Shown: piece after piece, positions 28,448-37,133 of the stretch
Layout of the letters: each line of letters opens with the position of its first letter
Numbering within the stretch: the stretch's first letter is position 1
Assembly (NCBI GenBank): GCA_002087915.1
Contig: LWDP01000004.1
Location: 1 to 64,000 of the forward strand
Direction: 5' to 3'
Source of the DNA: Enterospora canceri
Taxonomy: Eukaryota; Microsporidia; Enterocytozoonidae
Length of the DNA stretch: 64,000 nucleotides
Notes under the pieces: model-generated
What the model was told of the DNA's origin: nothing
Databases searched by the model: none
The model's input: the letters and a program-made list of their open reading frames with translations, nothing else
Translations under genes and position numbers: made by a program

Positions 28448-28491
28448 TAAAATATTAGTTTATAACAGCAATATTTGTCATTTATGTGAAA

Positions 28492-28947
28492 TTAGGGTTT
28501 GTTTTTATTAACCACGGTTTCAATGTTGAGCAATAGCGTCTTTTGGTGTAACAATATGTTTGTGGGGTGCTTTTGTTCTTTTAAGTCATTGCACATTTCA
28601 GTAAACCTATTTTTCATATCTTCTATTTTTTGTTGAATTTGATTGTACTTTTCTGATTTCTCCCAGGATAATCTGTTAAATTCATCTTTGGGCATCTCAT
28701 CCTCCGGTTTAACACTTAATTCGTAATATTCCTCGCATTTTTGCTTTAATTCACAGTATTCACCATACATTTTCTCTAACGCAACGAGTTCATCTTTGAA
28801 TTCTTTCTTGTATAATAGTGCTAGAGAATCCTCTTTTGATTCATCTGTGAGGGGTTATGTGTATCTTCTTATACTCTGACTAGAGCCAGAGTCATCTTCG
28901 CTACTCTGTGTTGCAATATTGATCAATAACAGTGGTATCAGTAGCAT
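28492..28947 (-). pseudogene. Secreted coiled-coil protein interrupted by one in-frame stop
   Basis: CGCCCTA precedes an ATG at 28947 that encodes a signal peptide (MLLIPLLLINIATQS). After 30 codons a TAA occurs at 28857-28855, then the same frame continues for 120 codons to 28492. The downstream part is helical (YYELSVKPEDEMPKDEFN) and shares YYELS and a KYN motif with the secreted protein at 31638-32054. Alternatives to a pseudogene are a sequencing error, readthrough, or a 30-base intron (a GT-AG pair exists and would keep frame). I favour a recent nonsense mutation. Confidence 0.6.
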
Positions 28948-29202
28948 TAGGGCGTGGTCTTGTTTTGTTTACACTGTCAAACAAATGATGATCAATCATA
29001 GGTTGTGATAAATTTGGGTTTAAATACCATATTTAAAACAAAATAGTGAATTTGTATTTTAAATATGGTCAAAATTATTGGATTTATTTACAGCAAACTT
29101 GTTTCATAAACAACATTTACTTGTATTTAAATGATTAAAATATTTATAATCACATTAGAGATTAATTTGAACACGTTTATTTCTAAATCAACCATACTCA
29201 AT

Positions 29203-29583
29203 TTATTCCATTCCTTCTTCCATACCAATGATCAATTGTGTTTCAAGCTCTACAATCTTGCTGCTTAGCTGTGTCAGTAGGTTCTGTGCTTCTTCATTGC
29301 CATCATACTCCTTAACCCCTCTCTCAATATGTTCTTTTGCCTGATTTAATATCACGTGATAGCTCTTCATTCCCTCTGTGGTTAATGAAGACTTCTTTCC
29401 TGATTGTTCTAAATCACCCTTCCGTTCTTTTGGTATGTTATATATCAATTTTAATCCTGATTCTAATCCCAATACCAGGTTTTTTAAACTATCCAGGCAC
29501 ACCTTTGAACAAGATAATGGTTCAGGACTGTAATTTGATGCTGCTGAGAATATCAATGAATTAAAGATCACTATTAAACGCAT
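29203..29583 (-). CDS. Small secreted helical protein, unknown
   Basis: This encodes 126 residues, with AACCCTA before the ATG at 29583. A signal peptide is evident (MRLIVIFNSLIFSAASN). The mature part has a Cys pair (SCSKVC) and two amphipathic helices, ending with acidic residues. It lies in an AT-rich island with other signal-peptide proteins. No family is recognised; export to the host-facing side is inferred. Confidence 0.72.
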   Translation of the reverse strand: MRLIVIFNSLIFSAASNYSPEPLSCSKVCLDSLKNLVLGLESGLKLIYNIPKERKGDLEQSGKKSSLTTEGMKSYHVILNQAKEHIERGVKEYDGNEEAQNLLTQLSSKIVELETQLIIGMEEGME

Positions 29584-30437
29584 TAGGGTTTAGTATTGTT
29601 TATTTATTAAACAAATGTCATGTATATGCTTGATATTTGATCATTGTTTAGAAGCACAATACTTAGTCTTCTAATGTTTAATGTGACCTTATTGTGTTAT
29701 TAACTAAAGAATGCGGAATTGCATCAAATCATTTGTTTAATCTAGAGGTGGCTAATCTGCCCTATACTTTTTAAGACATTTTCCATGAAAAGTGAAAGTG
29801 CCCTATAAGGCATTTGATCATTTTATCACAAAACCTTTATGATATACTTTTAAACCTTAAACAACAACAAATGACGTGATATGAAGTCTGTATTAAAAAG
29901 GATGTTTTCTGTATCAAATATACGACCAGTAGCCTAATTCAACTGAATTGAAACTTGTTGAAATAGAAACAACAAGAGAATTTCAGGTTGTTGAGAGTAT
30001 CTCTGAATCAATTGCTTAAAAATTGACGAAATTTAACTATGAGAATGTATTCTGACAAATCCTTCTATTTACACTTACTGTTTGTTACAAACAATCAACA
30101 TATCGATCACATATTGATTCGATCTTTGACAGGTTGATGTGATGGTGTCAATATATTGGGCTCACATAACATAGTTAATTCGTCTTTGATAGTTATTTAT
30201 ATGTAACCAACTCATACCTGAAAACAATTTTGCTTCAATCACTAAACAAACGTATTCATCTTGTCTGCTGATGGAAGACCATCAGCAACGTGTTTTTATC
30301 AGTTGATTAGTTTTTACTGCTGGTTTCCAATTGTCTAAAACGTACCTTATTATTCCATCCTCTACATTAATGGTTCTTTTTATGCTGTTTGTTAGTGATC
30401 AGTTGTTGACTATAAAAACAGTGATTTTAACAACCAC
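29584..30437. other. 854-base AT-rich gap with no recognised gene
   Basis: No frame with a signal, domain or CCC start context was found on either strand, and no tRNA-like cloverleaf was seen. A short open stretch at about 29,939-30,017 (plus strand, 25 codons between stops) reads like coding sequence and may be a decayed gene fragment. By the density of the rest of the window this is an unusually empty region. Confidence 0.55.
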
Positions 30438-31358
30438 ATGTTGTTTGTTTGGATGACGGTTGGAATAACATCTGCATTAGATGTACATCCTGAAATAACA
30501 GATGCTATGGGCATCCTTGGTGCAGCAGGTATAAAAGGGAAAGTGGAAGGTGAAATTCAGTCACATACAAAAACAACTAAGGGTGGGAGAAACACTGCAG
30601 CAAACATCAAATTCAGTGCTGATTTCCAGGCAGGTACAAAATCAAATCCATCAGTAACAAGCGTGAATGCTGATGATGGAGTTTCAACTTCCCAAAAAGG
30701 ACACTATGTAGATGACATCCTCAAGGATAAGTCAGAGAAAGATAAGGAACTGGAAGCAAAGTTGTACTATGTCAGCAAACCAATCAGAAAAGATGGCAAC
30801 ATGGTTGTCACTCTTGGTGTTCATGTGGATGATTTGTCTGAGTTTACAAAACAATTCGATATTGGGATGTTGTTCATCGATGAAGCAAGAAAGACGTTTT
30901 CTTTTTCGGTGAATTCGCCTGATGAATACAAGTCGGACCCAACTATGTTTGAGGTTACGATTCCAATACCAGCAAATGCACGATTTGTTAGATTTGTAGC
31001 AATGCTTAAAGACACCATAAATTCAGAAGGTGAATTCATAGCAGAAAAGTTCTCAATTGATAGTGAAACTGGTGAGTTTACTGAGGTAGAAGAAGATAGT
31101 AAGGATAATAAGGGCAGTAAGGATGATAAGAGCAATAAGGGCAATAAGGATGGTAAAGACGGTAAGGATGGTAAAGATGATAAGGGCAGTAAAGATGGTA
31201 AGGATACGGATGTTGATGGCAAAGGCAATGGAAAGAGTACTGATGATAAGGATAAGACCGAGAGTACCACACCAGACAGTGGAGTACAGGAAACAGAAGT
31301 TGGTGAAAATACCGGAAAAGGCAACAAGGATAATGGTACTGAAACGTCTAAGAATTAA
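30438..31358 (+). CDS. Secreted protein with Lys/Asp/Gly repeat tail
   Basis: A signal peptide (MLFVWMTVGITSALD) is followed by a probably folded region to about residue 215 containing beta-rich segments (FEVTIPIPANARFVRFVAML). A low-complexity K/D/G/S tail covers 219-275, with repeated KDG and KGSKD units, and a Thr/Asn-rich end follows. The repeat is imperfect at DNA level (31,088-31,240). No CCC block precedes the ATG, only AACCAC. It is a candidate spore-wall or host-exposed protein; no family is recognised. Confidence 0.8.
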   Translation: MLFVWMTVGITSALDVHPEITDAMGILGAAGIKGKVEGEIQSHTKTTKGGRNTAANIKFSADFQAGTKSNPSVTSVNADDGVSTSQKGHYVDDILKDKSEKDKELEAKLYYVSKPIRKDGNMVVTLGVHVDDLSEFTKQFDIGMLFIDEARKTFSFSVNSPDEYKSDPTMFEVTIPIPANARFVRFVAMLKDTINSEGEFIAEKFSIDSETGEFTEVEEDSKDNKGSKDDKSNKGNKDGKDGKDGKDDKGSKDGKDTDVDGKGNGKSTDDKDKTESTTPDSGVQETEVGENTGKGNKDNGTETSKN

Positions 31359-31637
31359 GACTAGTTCTTAGAAATGAATAAATGTGAAAATATGACTACC
31401 TTTTCAGGTTCAATGAATTAAACAAACTCGTATTTTATAGCAATAATCGTGGACGAATTGAATCACCACGCAGTAAAAGGATTCGTGGTCTGGAGATAAC
31501 GGCTAATAAAGATGATCAGGTTTTTGATTGTTTCCTGATATAGCGAAGAAACATCGTGATTCCTTGCGCAAAACGTCATTTTTTGAGTTTACCAATTGCG
31601 CACAAATTTCTGGTCAGTCCTGTTTAATATCCGTTTC

Positions 31638-32054
31638 TTATTCAGAGTCGTGTCTCACTTCTTTCGTGAATTCTTCTCTGATCTTAGTCATTTCCCCCTT
31701 TAGTTGTACAAGCTGTTCAGTAATGCCTTCTTCATCTTTTGCTTCTATTTCCAGTTTCTTTTCTTCATCAATTCTTTTATCTATTTCTGCCATTTTCATC
31801 CATATATTGTATTGTTTTTTCAACTTCTCGTTTGTTAAATCTGATATGCATTCCGTGTCAGCCTCTTTTGTCTGGCTCAACTCATAATAATCCATCTCAT
31901 TCTTTTTGACCTCTTTATACTTCACTATTTCTTGCTCTAATTGGCATATTTCCTTTTCAATAGCTTTAAGCGTTGACTCACATTTCTTTTCAACATTAAA
32001 TTCAATATCACTTGCTGCAGATGCTATTTTTGATACAAACAATGCCACCAACAT
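31638..32054 (-). CDS. Secreted coiled-coil protein
   Basis: The 138-residue product has a signal peptide (MLVALFVSKIASAAS) and a nearly continuous heptad helix rich in Lys and Glu. The start at 32054 follows ACCCCAATA. The segment YYELSQTKEADTE, followed by EKLKKQYN, aligns with the interrupted gene at 28492-28947, so the two are probably paralogues. No other domain is seen. Confidence 0.75.
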   Translation of the reverse strand: MLVALFVSKIASAASDIEFNVEKKCESTLKAIEKEICQLEQEIVKYKEVKKNEMDYYELSQTKEADTECISDLTNEKLKKQYNIWMKMAEIDKRIDEEKKLEIEAKDEEGITEQLVQLKGEMTKIREEFTKEVRHDSE

Positions 32055-32068
32055 TATTGGGGTTCATA

Positions 32069-32203
32069 TTAACAAATCATTTTTATTTTTGATTTAAAAA
32101 TCAATTCTTTTATTTTGTCTTCGATGATTTTTGTTTCAATTCCAGCACTGAAAACACCTTCCTTTTCCATCGATAATTTAAATTCATCCTTATAACGTTT
32201 AAT
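32069..32203 (-). pseudogene. Possible gene relic, 44 codons
   Basis: An open minus-strand stretch reads as a charged, plausible protein (KDEFKLSMEKEGVFSAG, IIEDKIKELIFKS) but has no CCC-flanked start. An in-frame TGA lies just upstream. It sits immediately before the promoter of the secreted gene at 32054, within the fast-evolving island. It may be the tail of a lost paralogue, or chance. Confidence 0.25.
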
Positions 32204-32319
32204 TCATCCTGAGTTCTTTATAAAAAATGATAATATTATGATCTTTTTGTAGTTATTTCACTGTTATGTGTTACCTTCATCATCCAATATATCCCATGAA
32301 TGAGCTAATATTGATCAAT

Positions 32320-32844
32320 TTATTTATTCTTCTCCAACAGCATACATAAAGTTCCACACATGTCGTTGATTCCATCAATCTTCTTACTTATTATATCTGC
32401 ATACACTTCATATTCCACTAAGATATATTCAAAGGTCCTTAATGAATCTAATTCAATCACATGTTCAGAATACTCCTGATGTTTTTTCGTTGTAATTTCC
32501 CTAAACAATGCTACTATCCCTTTCAACTCATCCCAGTGCCTAATTAATTCTTCCAACTGTTCAAGTAAACCATCAAATTCATCCACGATCTCATTCTGAT
32601 TCATTCCCAACACTTTGAATACCTTTGGATTTCTAATTACTGCAATTAGTTCACTGTACTTTTGAATATTTCTTACAATTGATATGTGTTTCCTTAATTG
32701 CGTCACATGCAATACTTCATACTCTGCTCTCATTGATTGAACTTCTGCTTCAAGTTGCTTGATTACCACTGCATCTGGATCACTTTGATCAACCTGTTCG
32801 TTATAACGAGTAAACAGGTTCATAACACTACCAAACCAATTCAT
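32320..32844 (-). CDS. Helical protein of the island, unknown
   Basis: The start at 32844 follows ACCCT; the frame is open 18 codons further upstream without that context. The 174 residues are almost all helical (EVQSMRAEYEVLHVTQLRKH, LLEQLEELIRHWDELKG) with a Cys pair near the end. The first residues (MNWFGSVMNLF) are only weakly hydrophobic, so secretion is doubtful. It resembles the neighbouring coiled-coil proteins in composition, but no direct paralogy is visible. Confidence 0.7.
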   Translation of the reverse strand: MNWFGSVMNLFTRYNEQVDQSDPDAVVIKQLEAEVQSMRAEYEVLHVTQLRKHISIVRNIQKYSELIAVIRNPKVFKVLGMNQNEIVDEFDGLLEQLEELIRHWDELKGIVALFREITTKKHQEYSEHVIELDSLRTFEYILVEYEVYADIISKKIDGINDMCGTLCMLLEKNK

Positions 32845-32924
32845 AGGGTTGCAATTTTCAGGTATTAAATATTTGATACAAGAATACTCAAAGTTCAATC
32901 TGGTGTTTCTTTAATCTATTCAAT

Positions 32925-33986
32925 TCAACCATTTTTAACAGTCTTCTTCTCCAACAATTCCCCATTTTCCTCACTATATATTTCATAGTCCACCATAATA
33001 CCCCAGCATTTTGGATACGTTCCTTCTTCCATAATAACTCGCTTTGGCTTGCATACAAATCCCTTAATCATGTTCTGGATATCGTTACCACATACCACAG
33101 GTGTTCCAATTGCAACTGCCTCTCCCTTTGATGTCATCATCACCACATCATCATTCGTATCAATGGTCTCATCGTACATCCATACACCTTGAACTGATAG
33201 ACTCGATCCAGCACATATTGAGCCAACTGCAGAGTCCTTCAATACAATTCGCTTGTAGTTGATCAACAAAGACTCAAGTGGCTTGATCAATTTTCTGAGA
33301 TATTTTTCATCTCCAGTTTTCTTGTAAACGTATTGAGCATCCAGTAAATCATGAAGGGTAACACATTCTTCCTCTGTGACGTGTCCTGATTTGATTCTTC
33401 TTAGTTCATCCATCTCAGCTGGTACTCCAACATAAAGCCCAATATGCGTACAAAGTGTTCTGATGTACGATCCGGCTTCACAACTCACTTCGAATAGGGC
33501 CCTATCTTTCGCAAATTCAATGATTTTAATCTCGTAGATCCATCTCAATCTGAGTTCTCGTTTCACGGCACAAAGAAGAGGCGGTCTCTGTAGCAGATGC
33601 CCAGTCAGAAACTCACAGGCTTTTCTGAACTTCTTTTCTGACACCTCTTCTTCGAATTTTATTTCGCAAATATACGTTTTACCAGCACTTTGTTGTGCTT
33701 TGGTTAGTCGAGTACTCTTGTTCAGACACACACTCAATACACCAGTTACCTTTGGATCGAGTGTACCAGAATGACCACTCTTTTCACAGTTTAAGATATC
33801 CTTTACCCAAGTCACCACTTCATGAGATGATGGATTTGGTGGCTTATCAATTGTGACTACGCCGTATTTCAGATAATCTAGGAGTGGTCTATTCTGTGGC
33901 ATGCATCCACTAGCAGTTGGTGAGTATTCTGCATCCCTTATACGCAGTTTATCAATGTCTTTCAACAAATATGAATTATCCTTCAT
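32925..33986 (-). CDS. CBF5: Cbf5/dyskerin, H/ACA snoRNP pseudouridine synthase
   Basis: The DKCLD-like N-terminus, TruB catalytic domain and PUA domain follow in order. The catalytic aspartate is D77 in GHSGTLDPKVTG. GSYIRTLCTHIG and the PUA segment (EAVAIGTPVV) are clear. Cbf5 isomerises uridines in rRNA guided by H/ACA snoRNAs and helps pre-rRNA processing. At 353 residues it has lost the Lys-rich tail of yeast Cbf5 (483). The start at 33986 follows ACCCAAA. Confidence 0.96.
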   Translation of the reverse strand: MKDNSYLLKDIDKLRIRDAEYSPTASGCMPQNRPLLDYLKYGVVTIDKPPNPSSHEVVTWVKDILNCEKSGHSGTLDPKVTGVLSVCLNKSTRLTKAQQSAGKTYICEIKFEEEVSEKKFRKACEFLTGHLLQRPPLLCAVKRELRLRWIYEIKIIEFAKDRALFEVSCEAGSYIRTLCTHIGLYVGVPAEMDELRRIKSGHVTEEECVTLHDLLDAQYVYKKTGDEKYLRKLIKPLESLLINYKRIVLKDSAVGSICAGSSLSVQGVWMYDETIDTNDDVVMMTSKGEAVAIGTPVVCGNDIQNMIKGFVCKPKRVIMEEGTYPKCWGIMVDYEIYSEENGELLEKKTVKNG

Positions 33987-34088
33987 TTTGGGTGAAATTT
34001 TTTATACTTCTTAGGCGAACTAAAATGGCTTATTTTGCCTACTGAAATTGTTCTACCTGAATTTATTTTGAAATCACCCAACCTAAAG

Positions 34089-35360
34089 ATGCAACAAAAT
34101 ACAAAAATAGAGGATATGAAAGATAGGATAGGACTGGAGGATACACCCAGTATTATAGCTGAATTGAGAGAATACGATACAGAATACCACGTAGATGTGC
34201 TATATCTCCTGATATTGGATGACATGAAGACAACTATGGAATACATTCATAAAGCAAAGTATAACATAGCATTCTACATAAAACTAATCAAAGCAGTCTG
34301 TTTCAGCAGCTACACACCGCACAAGATGGCAGCATTGGAAATTATTGATCAGATTCTAGAGAAACAAAATGAGGCAAATCAATACGTGCCTTATTTGAGA
34401 AATAAGCTATCATATTATTTCAATGACAAAGAAGTTAAAATACAGGTAGAAACTGTAAGAATCATTGCCAAATACTCGATATTTGACGAAAACAAGACGA
34501 TATTAATGGGAATAGAATTGTATGGTTCGAAATACGAATCACTGAAGTGCATGGCTATAGATTTGTTTCTAAAGGTGGATTTGAAGAAAATTGAGTATTT
34601 GATTGATGAAATGATGAACAGTATAAGCTACAGGGTAAGATATAATCTGGTGATGAAGGTGTGTAGATTTAAAGAAAGCCAAGAGAACAGTCAAATAGAT
34701 AACTTGCTTAGTAAAATAATGAGGAAGCTCCATCGTGATGACGTAGAATGTATAAGGGAGTTTATTTACAAGAGAGAGGAGTTCTATAGGATACACAATG
34801 GGACAACCCTATTTCAAATACTGGATATTATGGTAAAGAAGAAGGTGACGTCTTCATTAAGAAGCGTATTCATTAAGAATTGTATAAAATATACAAAACT
34901 GTTTGAGAATCTGACAATGGTAGAGAAGTACATTTTGCCTGAAGATTGGGAGATAAAACAGCATATATTCAGTCTGAATACTGCTGGAATCAATCTATCA
35001 GGTGTAATAGAAGATTTGGTTGGAAAGAACATCAAGGACTACAACAAAATAGTTACTATTCTGGACAAGATTGATGATACCAGTATAACAAATGGTACCA
35101 TTTCACTGTTAATCAGCCTATTATCACACAAAGTAAGCATTGTTAGAAAAAAGGCCTGTGAAATTCTGCTCAGGAAGTTAAGTCTAAAAACAAACAAAGT
35201 CTACTTATTGAGTACCAGAAAACGAACCAAAACGACTTCTGAAGAATGTCTTGTTGAAAACATAGGAGAACAGAACTATTTGGATATTATCAAGCTGAAT
35301 ACACATACGAAATATCAGGTGCGAGAAGATTGCAAGGAATTGCTTAAATTATTTTTATAG
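34089..35360 (+). CDS. HEAT-repeat-like helical protein, unknown
   Basis: From the ATG at 34089 (with CACCC upstream) the product has 423 residues, almost wholly helical, with repeating hydrophobic helix pairs (KMAALEIIDQILEKQ, VETVRIIAKYSIF, IVRKKACEILLRKLSL). This is typical of HEAT/ARM solenoids such as adaptins, importins or condensin-associated subunits. No diagnostic motif places it. It is divergent from Cbf5, about 100 bases apart. Confidence 0.72.
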   Translation: MQQNTKIEDMKDRIGLEDTPSIIAELREYDTEYHVDVLYLLILDDMKTTMEYIHKAKYNIAFYIKLIKAVCFSSYTPHKMAALEIIDQILEKQNEANQYVPYLRNKLSYYFNDKEVKIQVETVRIIAKYSIFDENKTILMGIELYGSKYESLKCMAIDLFLKVDLKKIEYLIDEMMNSISYRVRYNLVMKVCRFKESQENSQIDNLLSKIMRKLHRDDVECIREFIYKREEFYRIHNGTTLFQILDIMVKKKVTSSLRSVFIKNCIKYTKLFENLTMVEKYILPEDWEIKQHIFSLNTAGINLSGVIEDLVGKNIKDYNKIVTILDKIDDTSITNGTISLLISLLSHKVSIVRKKACEILLRKLSLKTNKVYLLSTRKRTKTTSEECLVENIGEQNYLDIIKLNTHTKYQVREDCKELLKLFL

Positions 35361-35478
35361 TACGTTACACTGGTTCATATTGTACCTGTTAAATGATTTC
35401 AGGTACAATTTCACCTTCTACACCTTAAATTTGATCTTTTTAACTTACCCCTTTATAATTTATGTTATCATCACCCCA

Positions 35479-35991
35479 ATGACAAACAATGATGATTCTC
35501 TGACGAATACAAATAACTACTTTCTAAACAGGGAGTGTTACAACTGTATCAACTGCAGCAGCTGCTTATACTGTATCAATTGCAAGAATTGTACCGGTTG
35601 CATTGGACTGATCAATTGCGTAGGATGTCTTGCATGTGCATTCTCTGCTAATATGGCTGGTGTAGTTGGCACATTTGGATCCATCAACATCTGTGGTACT
35701 ATTGCTGCATTCATGTGTGCTAATGTGTGTGGTGCTACCACCATTGCACTAACAGTTAACGCGTTTCTGATTGCATTTGTTATACTTGGATTTGGGATTA
35801 GTGGATCTGTCTATACCCTCTACTCCAAACACGTTCTATTTAGTATGTTCCTATTCAAAGCAGTTGGAATACTTGGATGCATGGGAATATGGGGCCGTAA
35901 GCACATTTCAGGGTATATTAGACCAGGAATGTTCACAGTCTATTACGGATCAGGACTATTTTGGGGTGGTCCAGTAATGGGTAACTACTAA
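35479..35991 (+). CDS. CxxC-ladder membrane protein, unknown
   Basis: The start at 35479 follows TCACCCCA, giving 170 residues. A short Asn/Asp-rich N-terminus precedes eight cysteines at strict three-residue spacing (C20, 23, 26, 29, 32, 35, 38, 41), continued by C47, C50 and C53. Several hydrophobic, Gly-rich membrane segments follow with more cysteines. No family is recognised. The ladder could be multiply palmitoylated, bind metal, or stack as a regular helix. The reading frame is intact, and codon use resembles that of neighbours. Confidence 0.75.
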   Translation: MTNNDDSLTNTNNYFLNRECYNCINCSSCLYCINCKNCTGCIGLINCVGCLACAFSANMAGVVGTFGSINICGTIAAFMCANVCGATTIALTVNAFLIAFVILGFGISGSVYTLYSKHVLFSMFLFKAVGILGCMGIWGRKHISGYIRPGMFTVYYGSGLFWGGPVMGNY

Positions 35992-36026
35992 TTCATAGGT
36001 AAATATAAATATTTGAACCCTGTTTT

Positions 36027-37112
36027 ATGACAAAGTTGAGTTTTGAGGATGGCTCAGATACTGAATCAGTTAAGTCTATTTTACATAAAAATAATGATAA
36101 ACGCATAAACATGGGTAAGAAAACAAACAATATAGACGAACAAGGTAAGAGATGCAACATGAGTGACAATAGGGAGCAAGAAGCCAAGATACAGCCAACA
36201 ATGGTACAGGGACCAGACTGTACCAGAATATACGATATGTCAGTATTTAAGGAAGTGAAAGAGAACCAGTCTGAATCACCCTACAGGTGCAATGCAATTA
36301 GAAGAAGAGAAATGAGTAGAACTATGGCAGACTTACAGGAAATGGCAACAAAACAGTCTAATATTGAGCTAAGCAAAGAAGACCTATCTGAATCATCCTG
36401 TATTATTTTGAGTTCTGAAGAAAGCAGTGAAATAGAAATCAAAGAAGTCAAAATGATCAAAATACCAAGAAATGAATTTAATCTGAGAGATGCCATCAAT
36501 AGGGTGGATATTCTGAATGTGAATGGAATCAGAATCACAAAGAATGATTTGTGTAGATTGTTGCCTGGAGTATGGCTCAATGACAAACTGATCAATGCGT
36601 ATATGACACTTCTGGCTACCAAATTCAGCCGTGTTAAATTCTATAACACGTATTTCTTGGAGTCAGCCACCCTGGGAGGCCAAACTGACTCAAACAAAAC
36701 ACGCTGTAATGTTGATTACGCTAAAGAAAGAAGAGACCTAAGAAAGTACGAAATGGCCGTCTTTCCAATCCACTCTAACGCACATTGGATCATGGCCAGG
36801 TTTCAGAGAAATGTCCTCTACGTCTACGACTCACTCGATACAAACTGCTATAGGGAAATATACACATTAAGGCGCATTCTGGAGAATATCACAGGTAATA
36901 AAATCAATACAGCCAGTCCAGCTGCTTTCAAGGAAACTGGGCCAATTCCAAAACAGTTCAATGGCAGTGATTGTGGCGTATTCCTGTGCATGTACAGCAA
37001 GAAGATTGCAGGAGACTACGCCTTCTATAATGGAGACATGAATGAATACAGAAAGAGAATATGCCATGAATTGGTTGAATGTCGCATATTATACAGTCAC
37101 AAGAAAAAATAG
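36027..37112 (+). CDS. ULP1: Ulp1/SENP-type SUMO protease
   Basis: A C48 cysteine peptidase: catalytic H253 (SNAHWIM), D268 (YVYDSL), oxyanion Q310 and nucleophile C316 (PKQFNGSDCGVF). GVWLNDKLINAYM, the Ulp1 WL(N/D)D element, is at 181-193. The N-terminal 140 residues are disordered and include CIIL at 125-128 followed by Ser/Glu, a plausible SUMO-interacting motif. It processes SUMO and removes it from targets. The start follows AACCCTGTTTT. Confidence 0.94.
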   Translation: MTKLSFEDGSDTESVKSILHKNNDKRINMGKKTNNIDEQGKRCNMSDNREQEAKIQPTMVQGPDCTRIYDMSVFKEVKENQSESPYRCNAIRRREMSRTMADLQEMATKQSNIELSKEDLSESSCIILSSEESSEIEIKEVKMIKIPRNEFNLRDAINRVDILNVNGIRITKNDLCRLLPGVWLNDKLINAYMTLLATKFSRVKFYNTYFLESATLGGQTDSNKTRCNVDYAKERRDLRKYEMAVFPIHSNAHWIMARFQRNVLYVYDSLDTNCYREIYTLRRILENITGNKINTASPAAFKETGPIPKQFNGSDCGVFLCMYSKKIAGDYAFYNGDMNEYRKRICHELVECRILYSHKKK

Positions 37113-37133
37113 ATCAAATAATTAGTTCACTAG

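Noticed and set aside
29584..30437. tRNA or other RNA gene in the large gap
   Set aside because: No cloverleaf with T-arm consensus and no conserved spliceosomal or 5S-like sequence could be recognised by eye; a covariance search would settle it.
31528..31887. 119-codon plus-strand frame in the first island
   Set aside because: It is antisense to the secreted coiled-coil gene at 31638-32054, which has the signal peptide and start block.
32296..32349. CCC-ATG followed by a signal-like 17-codon frame (MNELILINLFILLQQ)
   Set aside because: It stops after 17 codons and overlaps the 3' end of the gene at 32320. It could be a decapitated secreted gene, but nothing downstream supports it.
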